From the NCBI GenBank assembly GCA_024398845.1, contig JAKSIM010000008.1, forward strand, positions 1 through 64,000: a stretch of 64,000 nucleotides of DNA, written 5' to 3'. The DNA is from Fibrobacter sp. (GTDB lineage Bacteria > Fibrobacterota > Fibrobacteria > Fibrobacterales > Fibrobacteraceae). Positions 31,681 through 40,880 of this stretch are shown in pieces. Position numbers and translations under genes: made by a program. Positions within the stretch are counted from its first letter, which is position 1. Each line of letters begins with the position of its first letter. Below the pieces are notes generated by a model. The model made no database searches, was not told where the DNA came from, and was given only the letters and a program-made list of their open reading frames with translations.

Positions 31681-33210
31681 ATGGAAACAATTCTTTTTAA
31701 TTTAATCTGGGTAATTCCACTGCTGACCGTACTCGTGTGCGCGCCCATTTCGGCTAGCCACGAAAAAGTCCTCAAAGCTTTGCACGCCACCTCGGCAACT
31801 TTCGTTTTGTTCGTCGTTTGCGTGCTCACCTACCGCGTTTACGCCCTTTCGGGAACCCCGACCGACGAAGCTGCAGCTCCGTTCCTCCTCAGGTTCTTTA
31901 CCGACATCCCGTGGCTTAGCGCTTTTAACGCCCATTACATTGTGGGCGCCGATGGACTCAACATGCTGCTGCTTGCGCTCACCGCCTTTATCGTGTGGGC
32001 AGGCGTTTTGGTCAGCTGGAACATCAAAGGAAACCAGAAGGTATTCTTTGCGCTCATCCAACTGCTTGCGACAAGCGTTTACGGTGTTTACATGAGTTTT
32101 GACCTGGTGCTGTTCTTTGTCTTCTACGAGATGGAAGCGCTGTGCATGTACCTGATGATCGCCTGCTACGGAAGCGGCCGCAGGGATTACGGTGGTAAAA
32201 AACTCACCTTGACGCTCGCGTTCGGATCTTCCATGATTTTGGCAACGCTATTTGGCCTCTATTTTGAAGGCGGCGTTCACAGCTGGAGCATCATGGAACT
32301 TTCGAAAGTCACGCTCCCGATGGATTTCCAGATGTGGGCCTTCCCGCTCATGTTCATGGGATTCGCCGTTTCGAGCAGCCTTTTCCCGTTCCACTTCTGG
32401 AGTCCGGACGGTCACTCCGCAGCACCGACCGCAGTTTCGATGCTCGCTGCAGGCGTCATGATGAAGATGGGCGCTTACGGATGCCTCCGCGTCGCCATGT
32501 TCCTCATGCCCGAAGCCGCAAAAATTTGGCTCCCCTACGTGGTAGCGCTTCTCATCTTTAACGTGGTGCTAGGCCCCTTCATCGCCATCCGACACAAGGA
32601 CCTCAAGTACATTACCGCTTACAGTTCCATTAGCCACCTGGGCCTTATTTTCCTCGGGCTCGCGGCCCTCACGCCAGTAGGCCTTCGCGGAGCAAGCCTC
32701 CAGATGATTTCGCACGGATTCCTCACCGGGCTCTTCTTCGCGACCATCGGTATGATTTACGAGCGCACGCACACCCGCGACATTACCGAGATGGGCGGCA
32801 TCATGCGCAAAATGCCTTTCCTTGGCGTAGGCTTTGTGCTCGCCGGTTTTGCGGGGTTAGGCCTTCCGGGCTTCTCCGGATTCATCGCCGAAAGCACGAT
32901 TTTCATCGGCGCCTTCCAGCAGGATTCTACGTTAACCCGCGTGGTGACGATTCTCGCCATACTCTCGATTACAACAACCGCCGTCTACATTTTGCAAACG
33001 GCGAACCGCATGCTCCACGGCAATATGCCCGCGAAATACGAAGCGCTTACCGACGGCTGCCTTCGCGAAAAACTCGTCATCGTGGTCCTCGTGGCATGCC
33101 TACTCTTTATCGGTATTTGCCCGGGCTGGATTTCCGAAATTCTAGACCAGAGTATAGCCCCGATATTTGCGAAGATTTCTGCGGCCGCAGTACCCGCCGT
33201 AGGAGGTTAA
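31681..33210 (+). CDS. nuoM: NADH-quinone oxidoreductase subunit M
   Basis: A 509-residue antiporter-like subunit. FYEMEALCMYLMIACYG has the key Glu, FPFHFWSPDGHSAAPTAVSM the conserved Lys-neighbour loop (here without the usual LPDAH wording), and SSISHLGLIFLGLAA the broken helix region. The C-terminus is Ala-rich. One base separates it from nuoN. Confidence 0.94.
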   Translation: METILFNLIWVIPLLTVLVCAPISASHEKVLKALHATSATFVLFVVCVLTYRVYALSGTPTDEAAAPFLLRFFTDIPWLSAFNAHYIVGADGLNMLLLALTAFIVWAGVLVSWNIKGNQKVFFALIQLLATSVYGVYMSFDLVLFFVFYEMEALCMYLMIACYGSGRRDYGGKKLTLTLAFGSSMILATLFGLYFEGGVHSWSIMELSKVTLPMDFQMWAFPLMFMGFAVSSSLFPFHFWSPDGHSAAPTAVSMLAAGVMMKMGAYGCLRVAMFLMPEAAKIWLPYVVALLIFNVVLGPFIAIRHKDLKYITAYSSISHLGLIFLGLAALTPVGLRGASLQMISHGFLTGLFFATIGMIYERTHTRDITEMGGIMRKMPFLGVGFVLAGFAGLGLPGFSGFIAESTIFIGAFQQDSTLTRVVTILAILSITTTAVYILQTANRMLHGNMPAKYEALTDGCLREKLVIVVLVACLLFIGICPGWISEILDQSIAPIFAKISAAAVPAVGG

Positions 33211-33211
33211 A

Positions 33212-34648
33212 ATGTATTCCATTCCACATTTTATAATTCCAGATTTAATTTTGCTCGTTTTCCCGTTCATCGTCATCGGGAGCCGTCTCTTTTGCGATTA
33301 CAAATCCAAAATTCCATGGCGCATTGCAAACATCGGCTTGATGCTTATCTTTGTGCTTTTGAACCTCATTCCGCTCGCAAGCGGAGAGGGCCAGTTCTTT
33401 ATTAGCAATTGGCGCGTAGATGACTTTGGCGTCCTTATGCGCGAAGTGCTTATCCTCTCGGCCCTTTTGGGCGTCTGGCTTTCTAAGGACTACTTTGAGC
33501 ACGGAGCCGATGGCAAGCCGCAAATGCACCAGATTGCAGAATTCATCGGCGCCATTGCTTTCGCGACCTTTGGCGGCATCACCGTCGTGAGCGCCTGCGA
33601 CACCCTCACCTTCTTCCTCGGCCTTGAAATCGCGACCATCCCGATGTACGCACTCACCGCCTGGAACAAAAAAGACCAGATGGGTACCGAAGCGGCCACC
33701 AAATATATTTTGATGGGTTCCGTCGCAACGGCATTCGAGCTGTTCGGCTTCAGCTACCTCTTTGGTTTTGCAGGAGGCCTCCACTTTAGCGAAATTCACG
33801 CCGCTGTGGCAGCAGGTACAAGCCCACTCCTGTGGGTTGCCGTACTCTTCCTCTTCTGCGGAATCGGTTTCAAGCTCACGCTCTTCCCGTTCTACACCTG
33901 GGCCCCGGACGTTTACGAAGGTGCCCCGACGCCTGTGACCGCCGTTCTCTCGGTGACATCCAAGGCCACGGCCATCGCATTCCTCGCAGTACTCGTTTAC
34001 GGTCCCCTCGCCCCGATTCAAGAGCAAATCGCCCCGTTAATCGCCCTCCTCGCAGGCGTTACACTGTTTGTGGGTAACCTCGGCGCCCTCAAGCAAAGCA
34101 GACTCCGTCGATTCATGGCGTACAGTTCCATCGCCCAGGCGGGCTACATTATGGTCGCCCTCCTTGGCCCTGCAGAAATCGGCAAGACGGCCATAGTCTA
34201 TTATCTGTTCGTGTACGCGATTTCGAACTACCTCGCCTTCTTTGTATTCGGCATCATCGGGCACCACCGCGAAGAAACGTTCGCCTCCCTGCGCGGACTT
34301 TCCAAGCAGAATCCGAGTCTCGCAATCGCTCTTGCGATTTCGATGTTCAGCCTTGCGGGCATTCCGCCTCTCGCCGGCTTCTTCGGCAAGTTCCACCTGT
34401 TCTTTAGCGGGGCTACCACTGGGCACTACATGCTTGTAACCTTCGCTGTACTGAACAACGTGCTCGCGCTGTTCTACTACATTCAGCTCATCAAGAGCGC
34501 CTGGGTCGACGAACCCGACGGACACCTTACACCGCTACGCCTCACCAAGCGCCAGCGCGCCGTTGTGATTTTCCTCTCCATAGGCGTCGTTGCAATCGGC
34601 TTTTTACCGTTCCTCAGCAACAACATCTTTGCGGGATTCAACTACTAG
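33212..34648 (+). CDS. nuoN: NADH-quinone oxidoreductase subunit N
   Basis: A 478-residue antiporter-like subunit. FFLGLEIATIPMYALTAWNK, KLTLFPFYTWAPDVYEGAPT and YSSIAQAGYIMVALLG are standard NuoN segments. It is the last nuo gene; the operon encodes 11 subunits in ten genes, with no nuoE, nuoF or nuoG. tatC starts 30 bases later. Confidence 0.95.
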   Translation: MYSIPHFIIPDLILLVFPFIVIGSRLFCDYKSKIPWRIANIGLMLIFVLLNLIPLASGEGQFFISNWRVDDFGVLMREVLILSALLGVWLSKDYFEHGADGKPQMHQIAEFIGAIAFATFGGITVVSACDTLTFFLGLEIATIPMYALTAWNKKDQMGTEAATKYILMGSVATAFELFGFSYLFGFAGGLHFSEIHAAVAAGTSPLLWVAVLFLFCGIGFKLTLFPFYTWAPDVYEGAPTPVTAVLSVTSKATAIAFLAVLVYGPLAPIQEQIAPLIALLAGVTLFVGNLGALKQSRLRRFMAYSSIAQAGYIMVALLGPAEIGKTAIVYYLFVYAISNYLAFFVFGIIGHHREETFASLRGLSKQNPSLAIALAISMFSLAGIPPLAGFFGKFHLFFSGATTGHYMLVTFAVLNNVLALFYYIQLIKSAWVDEPDGHLTPLRLTKRQRAVVIFLSIGVVAIGFLPFLSNNIFAGFNY

Positions 34649-34677
34649 GGCGATTTTCAACTAAGGCGTAATTCAAT

Positions 34678-35448
34678 TTGAGCATGATTGACGGGCAACC
34701 ACAAGAGTCCTCGCTAGCCTTCCACCTGGAAGCACTGCGTTTGACCCTAATCCGTTGCCTTGTAGCACTTGGCATTGGGATTATCCCGATGTTTTTGCTA
34801 TCGCCCTATGCGTTGAACTGGTTCACTAGCCAAATGGAATTCCAGACGGGATCCACACTTCACTACTTCGCCCCCATGGAAGTCTTTTTGTTGCAATTCA
34901 AAATGGCGGCACTCTTTGATTGCATCCTCTGTTCGCCCTTTATTGCATGGAATCTTTGGAAATTCATTCTACCAGCGCTTTACAATAACGAAAAAAAATT
35001 CGTACGCACCATCGCCTTTTTGACGAGTTTTTTGTTCATTGCAGGCGTCGCCTTCTGCCTCACAGTCTGCTTTCCGCTGATTGTGCGGTTCGGCCTCAGT
35101 TTTCAAAACGACTCGCTGCAACCCGTTATCGGCGTTTCAAGCGTCATCTCACTCGCCCTATGGCTTTCACTCGCCTTTGGCAGCATGTTCCAATTCCCTC
35201 TCGTGACCTACGCCATTATCCGCGCCGGAATCGTGCGCTACGAAACCGTTTGCCATTGCAGGCCCTACGTGCTCATTGCCATTTTGGTATTTGCAGCTCT
35301 CCTCACTCCACCCGACATTTTGAGCCAGCTCATCCTCGGCATTCCCACTTACCTGCTATTTGAGGCAGGCCTTCTCGCCGCGCGAAGATTCAAAACAAAA
35401 ACGAGTGAAACAATTTACGACAAAGACCACAAAGATGGTCTTTATTGA
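34678..35448 (+). CDS. tatC: Twin-arginine translocase subunit TatC
   Basis: TatC recognises twin-arginine signal peptides and forms the core of the Tat export channel in the inner membrane. The 256-residue protein has six predicted helices; FHLEALRLTLIRCL matches the conserved N-terminal FLxELRxR region, and FAALLTPPDILSQLIL the conserved ALLTPPD segment. A TTG start at 34678 has AAGG 11 bases upstream; the ATG at 34684 is the alternative. The 3' end overlaps the converging gene by 7 bases, and a hairpin (AAAGACCA / TGGTCTTT, 35422-35443) lies there. Confidence 0.9.
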   Translation: MSMIDGQPQESSLAFHLEALRLTLIRCLVALGIGIIPMFLLSPYALNWFTSQMEFQTGSTLHYFAPMEVFLLQFKMAALFDCILCSPFIAWNLWKFILPALYNNEKKFVRTIAFLTSFLFIAGVAFCLTVCFPLIVRFGLSFQNDSLQPVIGVSSVISLALWLSLAFGSMFQFPLVTYAIIRAGIVRYETVCHCRPYVLIAILVFAALLTPPDILSQLILGIPTYLLFEAGLLAARRFKTKTSETIYDKDHKDGLY

Positions 35449-38435
35449 ATTTGCACTTGTTTCAGGGAGTCCAGGACCGCATTGATTCGTGAGGTTATCA
35501 CAAGGCCACCCTCATAGTTGAGATGGTCTATGTCAAAGGCGTGATTATCGCCGTAATCGTGATTTCCCATCTTATTTTCGTCCATAAATACGAAGTTCGG
35601 GTAGCTTTTTTGAAGATCTGTGATGTTTTCAATTGCGCCTTCGATATAATCACGATCCATTCCATAGTAACCGAAGTACTCTGAATTCTTGAATGCTGGA
35701 GCTTGCGGGAAAATGACGCCAATGACGTAGACTCCCTTTTCTTGGGCGTTTGAAATCAGTTGAACCATGGCGTCGTAAGATTCTTCGAAATAAGATGTCT
35801 TGTTGCTGCTTTGTACAATATTATAGTGAAGAGACGTCGGCCATCCGGAGCCAGTTCCCGTGTCTTCAAATCCAAGAGTCGATAGGAATTTAGAATAGCC
35901 CGAACCGATGGATTCGTGGGTTGCCAGGTAGATTGTATTCGTCTCGTAGCCCTTCCAAAAATCGTGGTTCTCGTCATAGACGTATCCGGGGTATTTTTTG
36001 GAGATGTCGTAAAAGAAATTGCCTGCAGCATTGGCTGTGTGGCTCCACATATCCAAATCAAGAGCAACGACAAGGTACTTCAACTTTTTGAAGTGCGGTA
36101 AAATGTAATTCTCCGTCAGGTAAAGGCTTTCGTAAATGGTAAAGTAGGCGTTCCCTAAATTTATTACCTTATAGTCAGCGCTGAAGGATTTGGGAATAAT
36201 GGAATTTTTCGGTCTAGAAGAACCGAGAACGACCACGTCTGCCGAGTCTGCGAACTGCCAAAGCAGTTCCATTTTGTAGCGCATGATTCCAGCCTGCATA
36301 TTGTTGACGCCGTAATACACGCCCAAACTGTCCGAATCGTAATCTTCGAACGGCAAGAGTGAGCTTTCCTGCGTATGCGTGTCTTGCTGAGATGACGAAG
36401 AATATTCGCTTGCGGATGTATTCGCCAATGACGAGTCTATGGAGAAAAGCGAATCTGAGGAAGCGGAAACCGTGGAGAATGAGGTTGAATCTGTGTGGAC
36501 ATTTGAGTCAGAGGAAATACATTTATCTGCATTTTTTTCTGATTCCGATGAGCTAGAGAGCCCCTTGCTTGTATTTTCGGGAGGACTCACCTTGGAAGAA
36601 TCGGTTGAGGTGGATGTACTGGGCGTCACAAGCGTTTTCTGATATACCCAGAGCGACGGATGCCAAAGTTCATCGCCGTCAACGATTTCATGAACATCCC
36701 CGTTTTCCATATTTACGAGAGCAATCGTCTTGTGGTTCCCATCGGCATTGACCAAAGTAACTATAGACAAGGACTTGTCACCAGTATTTACCCATTCGCT
36801 ATGATCGAACGAAAACCCCTTGGGAGCCGGAATTGCTTGTATTAAATCGCCGGAACTGTCAGCGACCAAAATCATTTCGTGCACTCCGTAATTAGTGCCT
36901 ACGAAATTGCGACCTGTTGTTCCCCCGAAATCAAGGAACAGCGTGCGAAGGCTTCCATCTTGGGCGAGCGAAACATTGCAGGCTTGTTCGCCATTGTACC
37001 ATAGTTGATTTTGGGAATGAGCGTGTACGCGCAACAGCCTGGATCCTGTGACGGCCATTGAAGTCTTGGGGTCGTAACCTCCATGGAATGAACCGTCCAT
37101 CAATTTTTGGGGAACACCGAACTTTCCGTTGGCAAAAGGAACCTGCCAGGTGCTTTGACTTGCCCATTTTGTCGAGTCGCTGTTGTTGTTTGCGCTGGTC
37201 GCGTATACGATGACGGTATCGCCATTGTCAAGAATTCTCCAGCGAGGGGCGATTGCTGATTTGACATCTAGTTTTACGAGGCTGTTGTTCTCATCCCCAA
37301 TACCACGCACATATACGGAAGAAGGTTGGTCCAGACCTTCTATTCCGGTGCAGAAGGCTACGTATTGACCGTTTGGAGAAATTTCGGGATGAAAGGCAGA
37401 AATGGAATCCTCAATGACGACAGCTTTCAATGGGCTGCGGTTAAAGTCAATGTATTCAAGCCTTTCTTGGGCACCATTTCTGAATACCAGTTTTGCACGA
37501 CTGCTTCCAGCAATGGACTTGAATGTCGTTGACGAAACCAGTGGGGTGACAGAATAGTTTTCCACACTGCCAGTTTCGTTCAGGTAGTGAAAATGTGGAA
37601 TTTTCCCAAGCGCTAGACGGAATCCGACATGATCGGAGTACGAATAGGAAGTGATGGAATACACGTCGGTTCGGTTGTAAGCGTAGATAGTTTCTGGGGC
37701 GTGGAAGAATGCACCACCCTTTAGAATGCGCTCGGCGAGTTTGTTCGGTCCGTTCGCTCCGACGAAGTTCGACAAGGTAGTATCCGCGAATGGCCCCATC
37801 CAATCGTTTACCCATTCCATGACGTTGCCTTCAAAATCGCAAAATGTGGAATTGCTCTTTTCGTTGGTGCAGATGACGTGCACATGATTTTCGGAATTAT
37901 TCTTCGTCCAGCTGTCGTTCACGTCCCATTCTAGCGAGGCGGCAAGCATCCATTCGGCTTCGGTCGGAAGTCGGTACCCCTCTTTTTCTAGATGGAAAGC
38001 GAATCCTTCCAAGTCAACGCAATGCGGGCCGTCATATATCGCCGTCTTGTAGGTATAAACCGTATCCTTTCCTTCGTTCTTACTTTTTTCGTTTGCGAAA
38101 AGGATGGCATCAAAATACGTGACATTGACTATCGGCAAACTGTCGTTGTCACATTGAGTTTTCACGAGAGCTGCGTATTCACCGCATGTAGTTTCGTGCT
38201 TGTCCATAAAGAAATCGTAGTCAAGTGAGACCTTCATGGAGGGCCTTGCCGCTTTGTTGGCCGCTTGGTTCGTCGTTCCGAGATTGACTGTTGATTGATG
38301 GACGAACGCCATTTTATCGTTCTGGACTTCACCGGATTCGGAAGCGAGTTCGCAAATGCTTTCACCGGAGGAGCTTTGACATCCTCCCAAAAGCGCTCCC
38401 ATAGCCAAAAAAAATAAAGCTGATATTTTTTTCAC
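35442..38435 (-). CDS. Fibrobacter paralogous family TIGR02171-like lipoprotein
   Basis: A 997-residue protein when started at the GTG at 38433-38435 (KKISALFFLAMGALLGGC, lipobox LGGC); upstream in-frame codons would destroy the signal. Three parts can be seen. Residues about 40-275 look like a formylglycine-generating-enzyme-type fold (MDKHETTCGEYAALV, GYRLPTEAEWMLAASLEW, GNVMEWVNDW, LKGGAFF, GFRLA). About 290-600 look like TolB-type propeller repeats (HPEISPNGQYVAFCTG). A Ser-rich linker leads to a 300-residue C-terminal domain (VVVLGSSRPKNSIIP) with an SGNH-hydrolase-like start. The order agrees with what I remember of TIGR02171. Function is unknown; the enzyme domain may be a structural relic. 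Confidence 0.75.
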   Translation of the reverse strand: MKKISALFFLAMGALLGGCQSSSGESICELASESGEVQNDKMAFVHQSTVNLGTTNQAANKAARPSMKVSLDYDFFMDKHETTCGEYAALVKTQCDNDSLPIVNVTYFDAILFANEKSKNEGKDTVYTYKTAIYDGPHCVDLEGFAFHLEKEGYRLPTEAEWMLAASLEWDVNDSWTKNNSENHVHVICTNEKSNSTFCDFEGNVMEWVNDWMGPFADTTLSNFVGANGPNKLAERILKGGAFFHAPETIYAYNRTDVYSITSYSYSDHVGFRLALGKIPHFHYLNETGSVENYSVTPLVSSTTFKSIAGSSRAKLVFRNGAQERLEYIDFNRSPLKAVVIEDSISAFHPEISPNGQYVAFCTGIEGLDQPSSVYVRGIGDENNSLVKLDVKSAIAPRWRILDNGDTVIVYATSANNNSDSTKWASQSTWQVPFANGKFGVPQKLMDGSFHGGYDPKTSMAVTGSRLLRVHAHSQNQLWYNGEQACNVSLAQDGSLRTLFLDFGGTTGRNFVGTNYGVHEMILVADSSGDLIQAIPAPKGFSFDHSEWVNTGDKSLSIVTLVNADGNHKTIALVNMENGDVHEIVDGDELWHPSLWVYQKTLVTPSTSTSTDSSKVSPPENTSKGLSSSSESEKNADKCISSDSNVHTDSTSFSTVSASSDSLFSIDSSLANTSASEYSSSSQQDTHTQESSLLPFEDYDSDSLGVYYGVNNMQAGIMRYKMELLWQFADSADVVVLGSSRPKNSIIPKSFSADYKVINLGNAYFTIYESLYLTENYILPHFKKLKYLVVALDLDMWSHTANAAGNFFYDISKKYPGYVYDENHDFWKGYETNTIYLATHESIGSGYSKFLSTLGFEDTGTGSGWPTSLHYNIVQSSNKTSYFEESYDAMVQLISNAQEKGVYVIGVIFPQAPAFKNSEYFGYYGMDRDYIEGAIENITDLQKSYPNFVFMDENKMGNHDYGDNHAFDIDHLNYEGGLVITSRINAVLDSLKQVQIQ

Positions 38436-38772
38436 AATATAAATTAGTGGACAAACATACCATTCCCCCCACCCCAAATATAAAAAAAAAAATTGAATGC
38501 TTTCAGTTTTTTTTTGCATATTCAAACATCATCTCGTATTTGAACGACAATTCTTTAAATAATTTTACATTTTACTGCACAAAAAGTCACTAAAAAGTCA
38601 AATTTTGACTCTAGCATTTTCTATTTTTCAAAACGAAAGCCGGGAATTATCTAAAATTTGTCAACCCCACCTAGGGTGGCGGTTTAAAGCCGATTTTAGC
38701 GGATTTTCAAGAAAAATTCAATAAACGAAGAGTTTAAATTCGATTGTTTATAAGTTAAGGACCTAGCGATTT
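38436..38772. promoter_or_regulatory. A/T-rich divergent region with a perfect operator-like palindrome
   Basis: This 337-base region lies between the divergent lipoprotein gene and parE. At 38596-38610 AGTCAAATTTTGACT is a perfect 7-1-7 inverted repeat, a possible regulator site. A CCACCTAGGGTGG palindrome-like sequence lies near 38668-38680. No open frame or RNA gene was recognised. Confidence 0.4.
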
Positions 38773-40623
38773 ATGGCAAGTAATTACGACGAACGGAACA
38801 TTAAAACTTTGGAGTGGTACGAGCATATCCGGATGCGTCCGGGCATGTACATCGGTAAGCTGGGCGATGGCCAGAGCCCCGACGACGGCATTTACGTGCT
38901 CGCAAAAGAAGTGATAGACAACTCCATCGACGAATTCGCAATGGGTGCGGGTAAAAAGATTATCATCGAGATGCAGGACCGCAGTTGCCGCGTGCGCGAC
39001 TTTGGCCGAGGCATCCCTCTTGGCAAGGTAATTGATTGCGTTTCCAAGATGAACACAGGCGGAAAGTACGATTCCGAAGCCTTCCAAAAATCCGTGGGCA
39101 TGAACGGCGTGGGTACCAAAGCAGTAAACGCGCTCTCCACGAATTTTGTAGTGACGAGCTTCCGCGACGGGCGCTGCAAAAAAGCTGAATTCAGCAAGGG
39201 CATTCTCGTCAAGGAATACAAGGAATGCGCCACGACCGAAAAAAACGGCACCGAAATCTTCTTTGAACCGGACGCCGAACTTTTCAAGAACTACCGTTTT
39301 CTCCCCGCCTACATGGAAGAGAAAATTTGGAATTACGCCTACCTGAACACGGGCCTCACGATGGTCATGAACGACAAGCAGTACGTGAGCCCGAACGGGC
39401 TTTTGGACTTGCTCAAGAGCCGTGTCGACGAAACCATCCGCTACGACATCATTCACTGCAAGCTCAAGGACCTGGAATTCGCGATTACGCATTCCAACCA
39501 GGAAGGCGAACACTACTTCAGCTTCGTAAACGGCCAGCACACTACGCAGGGCGGCACCCACCTTGCCGCATTCCGTGAAGCCGTAGTCAAGGGCATCCGC
39601 GACCACTTCAAAAAGGAATTTGACGCAAGCGACGTGCGCAACTGCATTATCGGCGCCGTCTCGGTACGCATTCAGGAGCCGGTTTTTGAATCGCAGACCA
39701 AAACTAAACTAGGCAGCACGACGACTGCCCCGAACGGGCCCGCCCTCCGTTCCTGGATTGTGGACAGCGTTTCGAAGGAACTGGACAACTACTTGCACAA
39801 GAACGAGGCCGTCGCAAAGGCCATTCTTGACCGCATCAACCAGAACGAAAAGCTCCGCAAGGAACTCGCCGGCGTTAAGAAACTTGCGAACGAGCGCGCC
39901 AAAAAGGCAAACCTCAACAACAAGAAGCTTCGTGACTGTTCCGTACACTTGAGCGACGCCAAGAACCCGCTCAAGACCGAAACCATGATCTTCATTACCG
40001 AAGGTAACTCCGCTTCCGGCACCATCACCACGGCCAGGAACCCCAAAACGCAGGCCGTATTCAGCCTTCGCGGTAAGCCCAAGAACAGTTTTGGACTTTC
40101 CAAGAAGATTGTGTACGAAAACGAGGAATGGAACCTTTTGCAGGCGGCCCTGAACATCGAAAACGGGCTCGACGACCTGCGCTACGACAAAGTGATTATC
40201 GCAACCGATGCCGATGTGGATGGTATGCACATTCGCCTGCTCGTGATGACCTTCTTTTTGCAATTCTTCCCGGAACTCGTAGAACAGAAGCACCTGTACA
40301 TTTTGCAAGCGCCCCTCTTCCGCGTAAGAAACCGCAAAGACAAGAAAAAGACCTTCTACTGCTACGATGAAGAAGAACGCGACAAGGCTGCAAAGGAAAT
40401 CAACAAGAAAGACCTCGAAATCACCCGATTCAAAGGCCTTGGCGAAATGGACTCCGAGGACTTCAAGCTCCTCATTGGCGAAAACATGCACTTAGAGACC
40501 GTCACCATGCCGACGGACGCCTCCCTCGGCAAGATGCTCGAATACTACATGGGCAAAAACACACAGGATCGCCAAGACTACATTGTCGAGAACCTAAGAA
40601 CGGAAGCGGTCGAGGAACTGTAA
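38773..40623 (+). CDS. parE: Type IIA topoisomerase subunit B (ParE-like)
   Basis: The 616-residue ATPase subunit of topoisomerase IV or gyrase. It has the GHKL ATP-site motifs EVIDNSIDEFAMG, RDFGRGIPLGK and GMNGVGTKAVNAL, and the TOPRIM parts ITEGNSASGTI, KVIIATDADVDGMHIRLLVM and the C-terminal RFKGLGEMDSEDFKLL. Length and the IYVLAKEVIDNS wording match the ParE form seen in Bacteroidetes. Paired with parC 257 bases downstream. The gap holds a repeat module rather than a terminator. Confidence 0.92.
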   Translation: MASNYDERNIKTLEWYEHIRMRPGMYIGKLGDGQSPDDGIYVLAKEVIDNSIDEFAMGAGKKIIIEMQDRSCRVRDFGRGIPLGKVIDCVSKMNTGGKYDSEAFQKSVGMNGVGTKAVNALSTNFVVTSFRDGRCKKAEFSKGILVKEYKECATTEKNGTEIFFEPDAELFKNYRFLPAYMEEKIWNYAYLNTGLTMVMNDKQYVSPNGLLDLLKSRVDETIRYDIIHCKLKDLEFAITHSNQEGEHYFSFVNGQHTTQGGTHLAAFREAVVKGIRDHFKKEFDASDVRNCIIGAVSVRIQEPVFESQTKTKLGSTTTAPNGPALRSWIVDSVSKELDNYLHKNEAVAKAILDRINQNEKLRKELAGVKKLANERAKKANLNNKKLRDCSVHLSDAKNPLKTETMIFITEGNSASGTITTARNPKTQAVFSLRGKPKNSFGLSKKIVYENEEWNLLQAALNIENGLDDLRYDKVIIATDADVDGMHIRLLVMTFFLQFFPELVEQKHLYILQAPLFRVRNRKDKKKTFYCYDEEERDKAAKEINKKDLEITRFKGLGEMDSEDFKLLIGENMHLETVTMPTDASLGKMLEYYMGKNTQDRQDYIVENLRTEAVEEL

Positions 40624-40717
40624 TTTAGACGAGATATACGAAACTTGCTACTTTAGTAGCTTAGTTGAGTTATCCTCTATGAGGAGAATGGCGCCTCGCG
40701 CCTACAGACGAGAAAGT

Positions 40718-40867
40718 AGTAAACAGTATGCAGTAGTTAGTAAATAGTGGTTATGAATCTTAGATTCCGTTTGCAGTAAAACAGTGGCGCCGTAGGCGCA
40801 CGACGGAAAGGCAGCGAAGCTGCGTAACTAAATCCTAACCACCAACCACTAACCACGAACCACTACC
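40718..40867 (+). repeat. Heptad-repeat module between parE and parC
   Basis: Five exact heptads AGTAAAC AGTATGC AGTAGTT AGTAAAT AGTGGTT lie at 40718-40752. Hairpins GGCGCCGTAGGCGC and GCAGCGAAGCTGC follow, then CTAACCACCAACCACTAACC up to 40867. Flanking ACGAGA motifs (TAGACGAGAT at 40627, AGACGAGAA at 40707, ACGAGAGAT at 40870) recur in other modules. Confidence 0.85.
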
Positions 40868-40880
40868 ACACGAGAGATTT

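Noticed and set aside
34649-34677. The gap after nuoN checked for remains of nuoE, nuoF or nuoG.
   Set aside because: Only 29 bases are present and tatC follows. No remnants of these genes were seen anywhere in the window.
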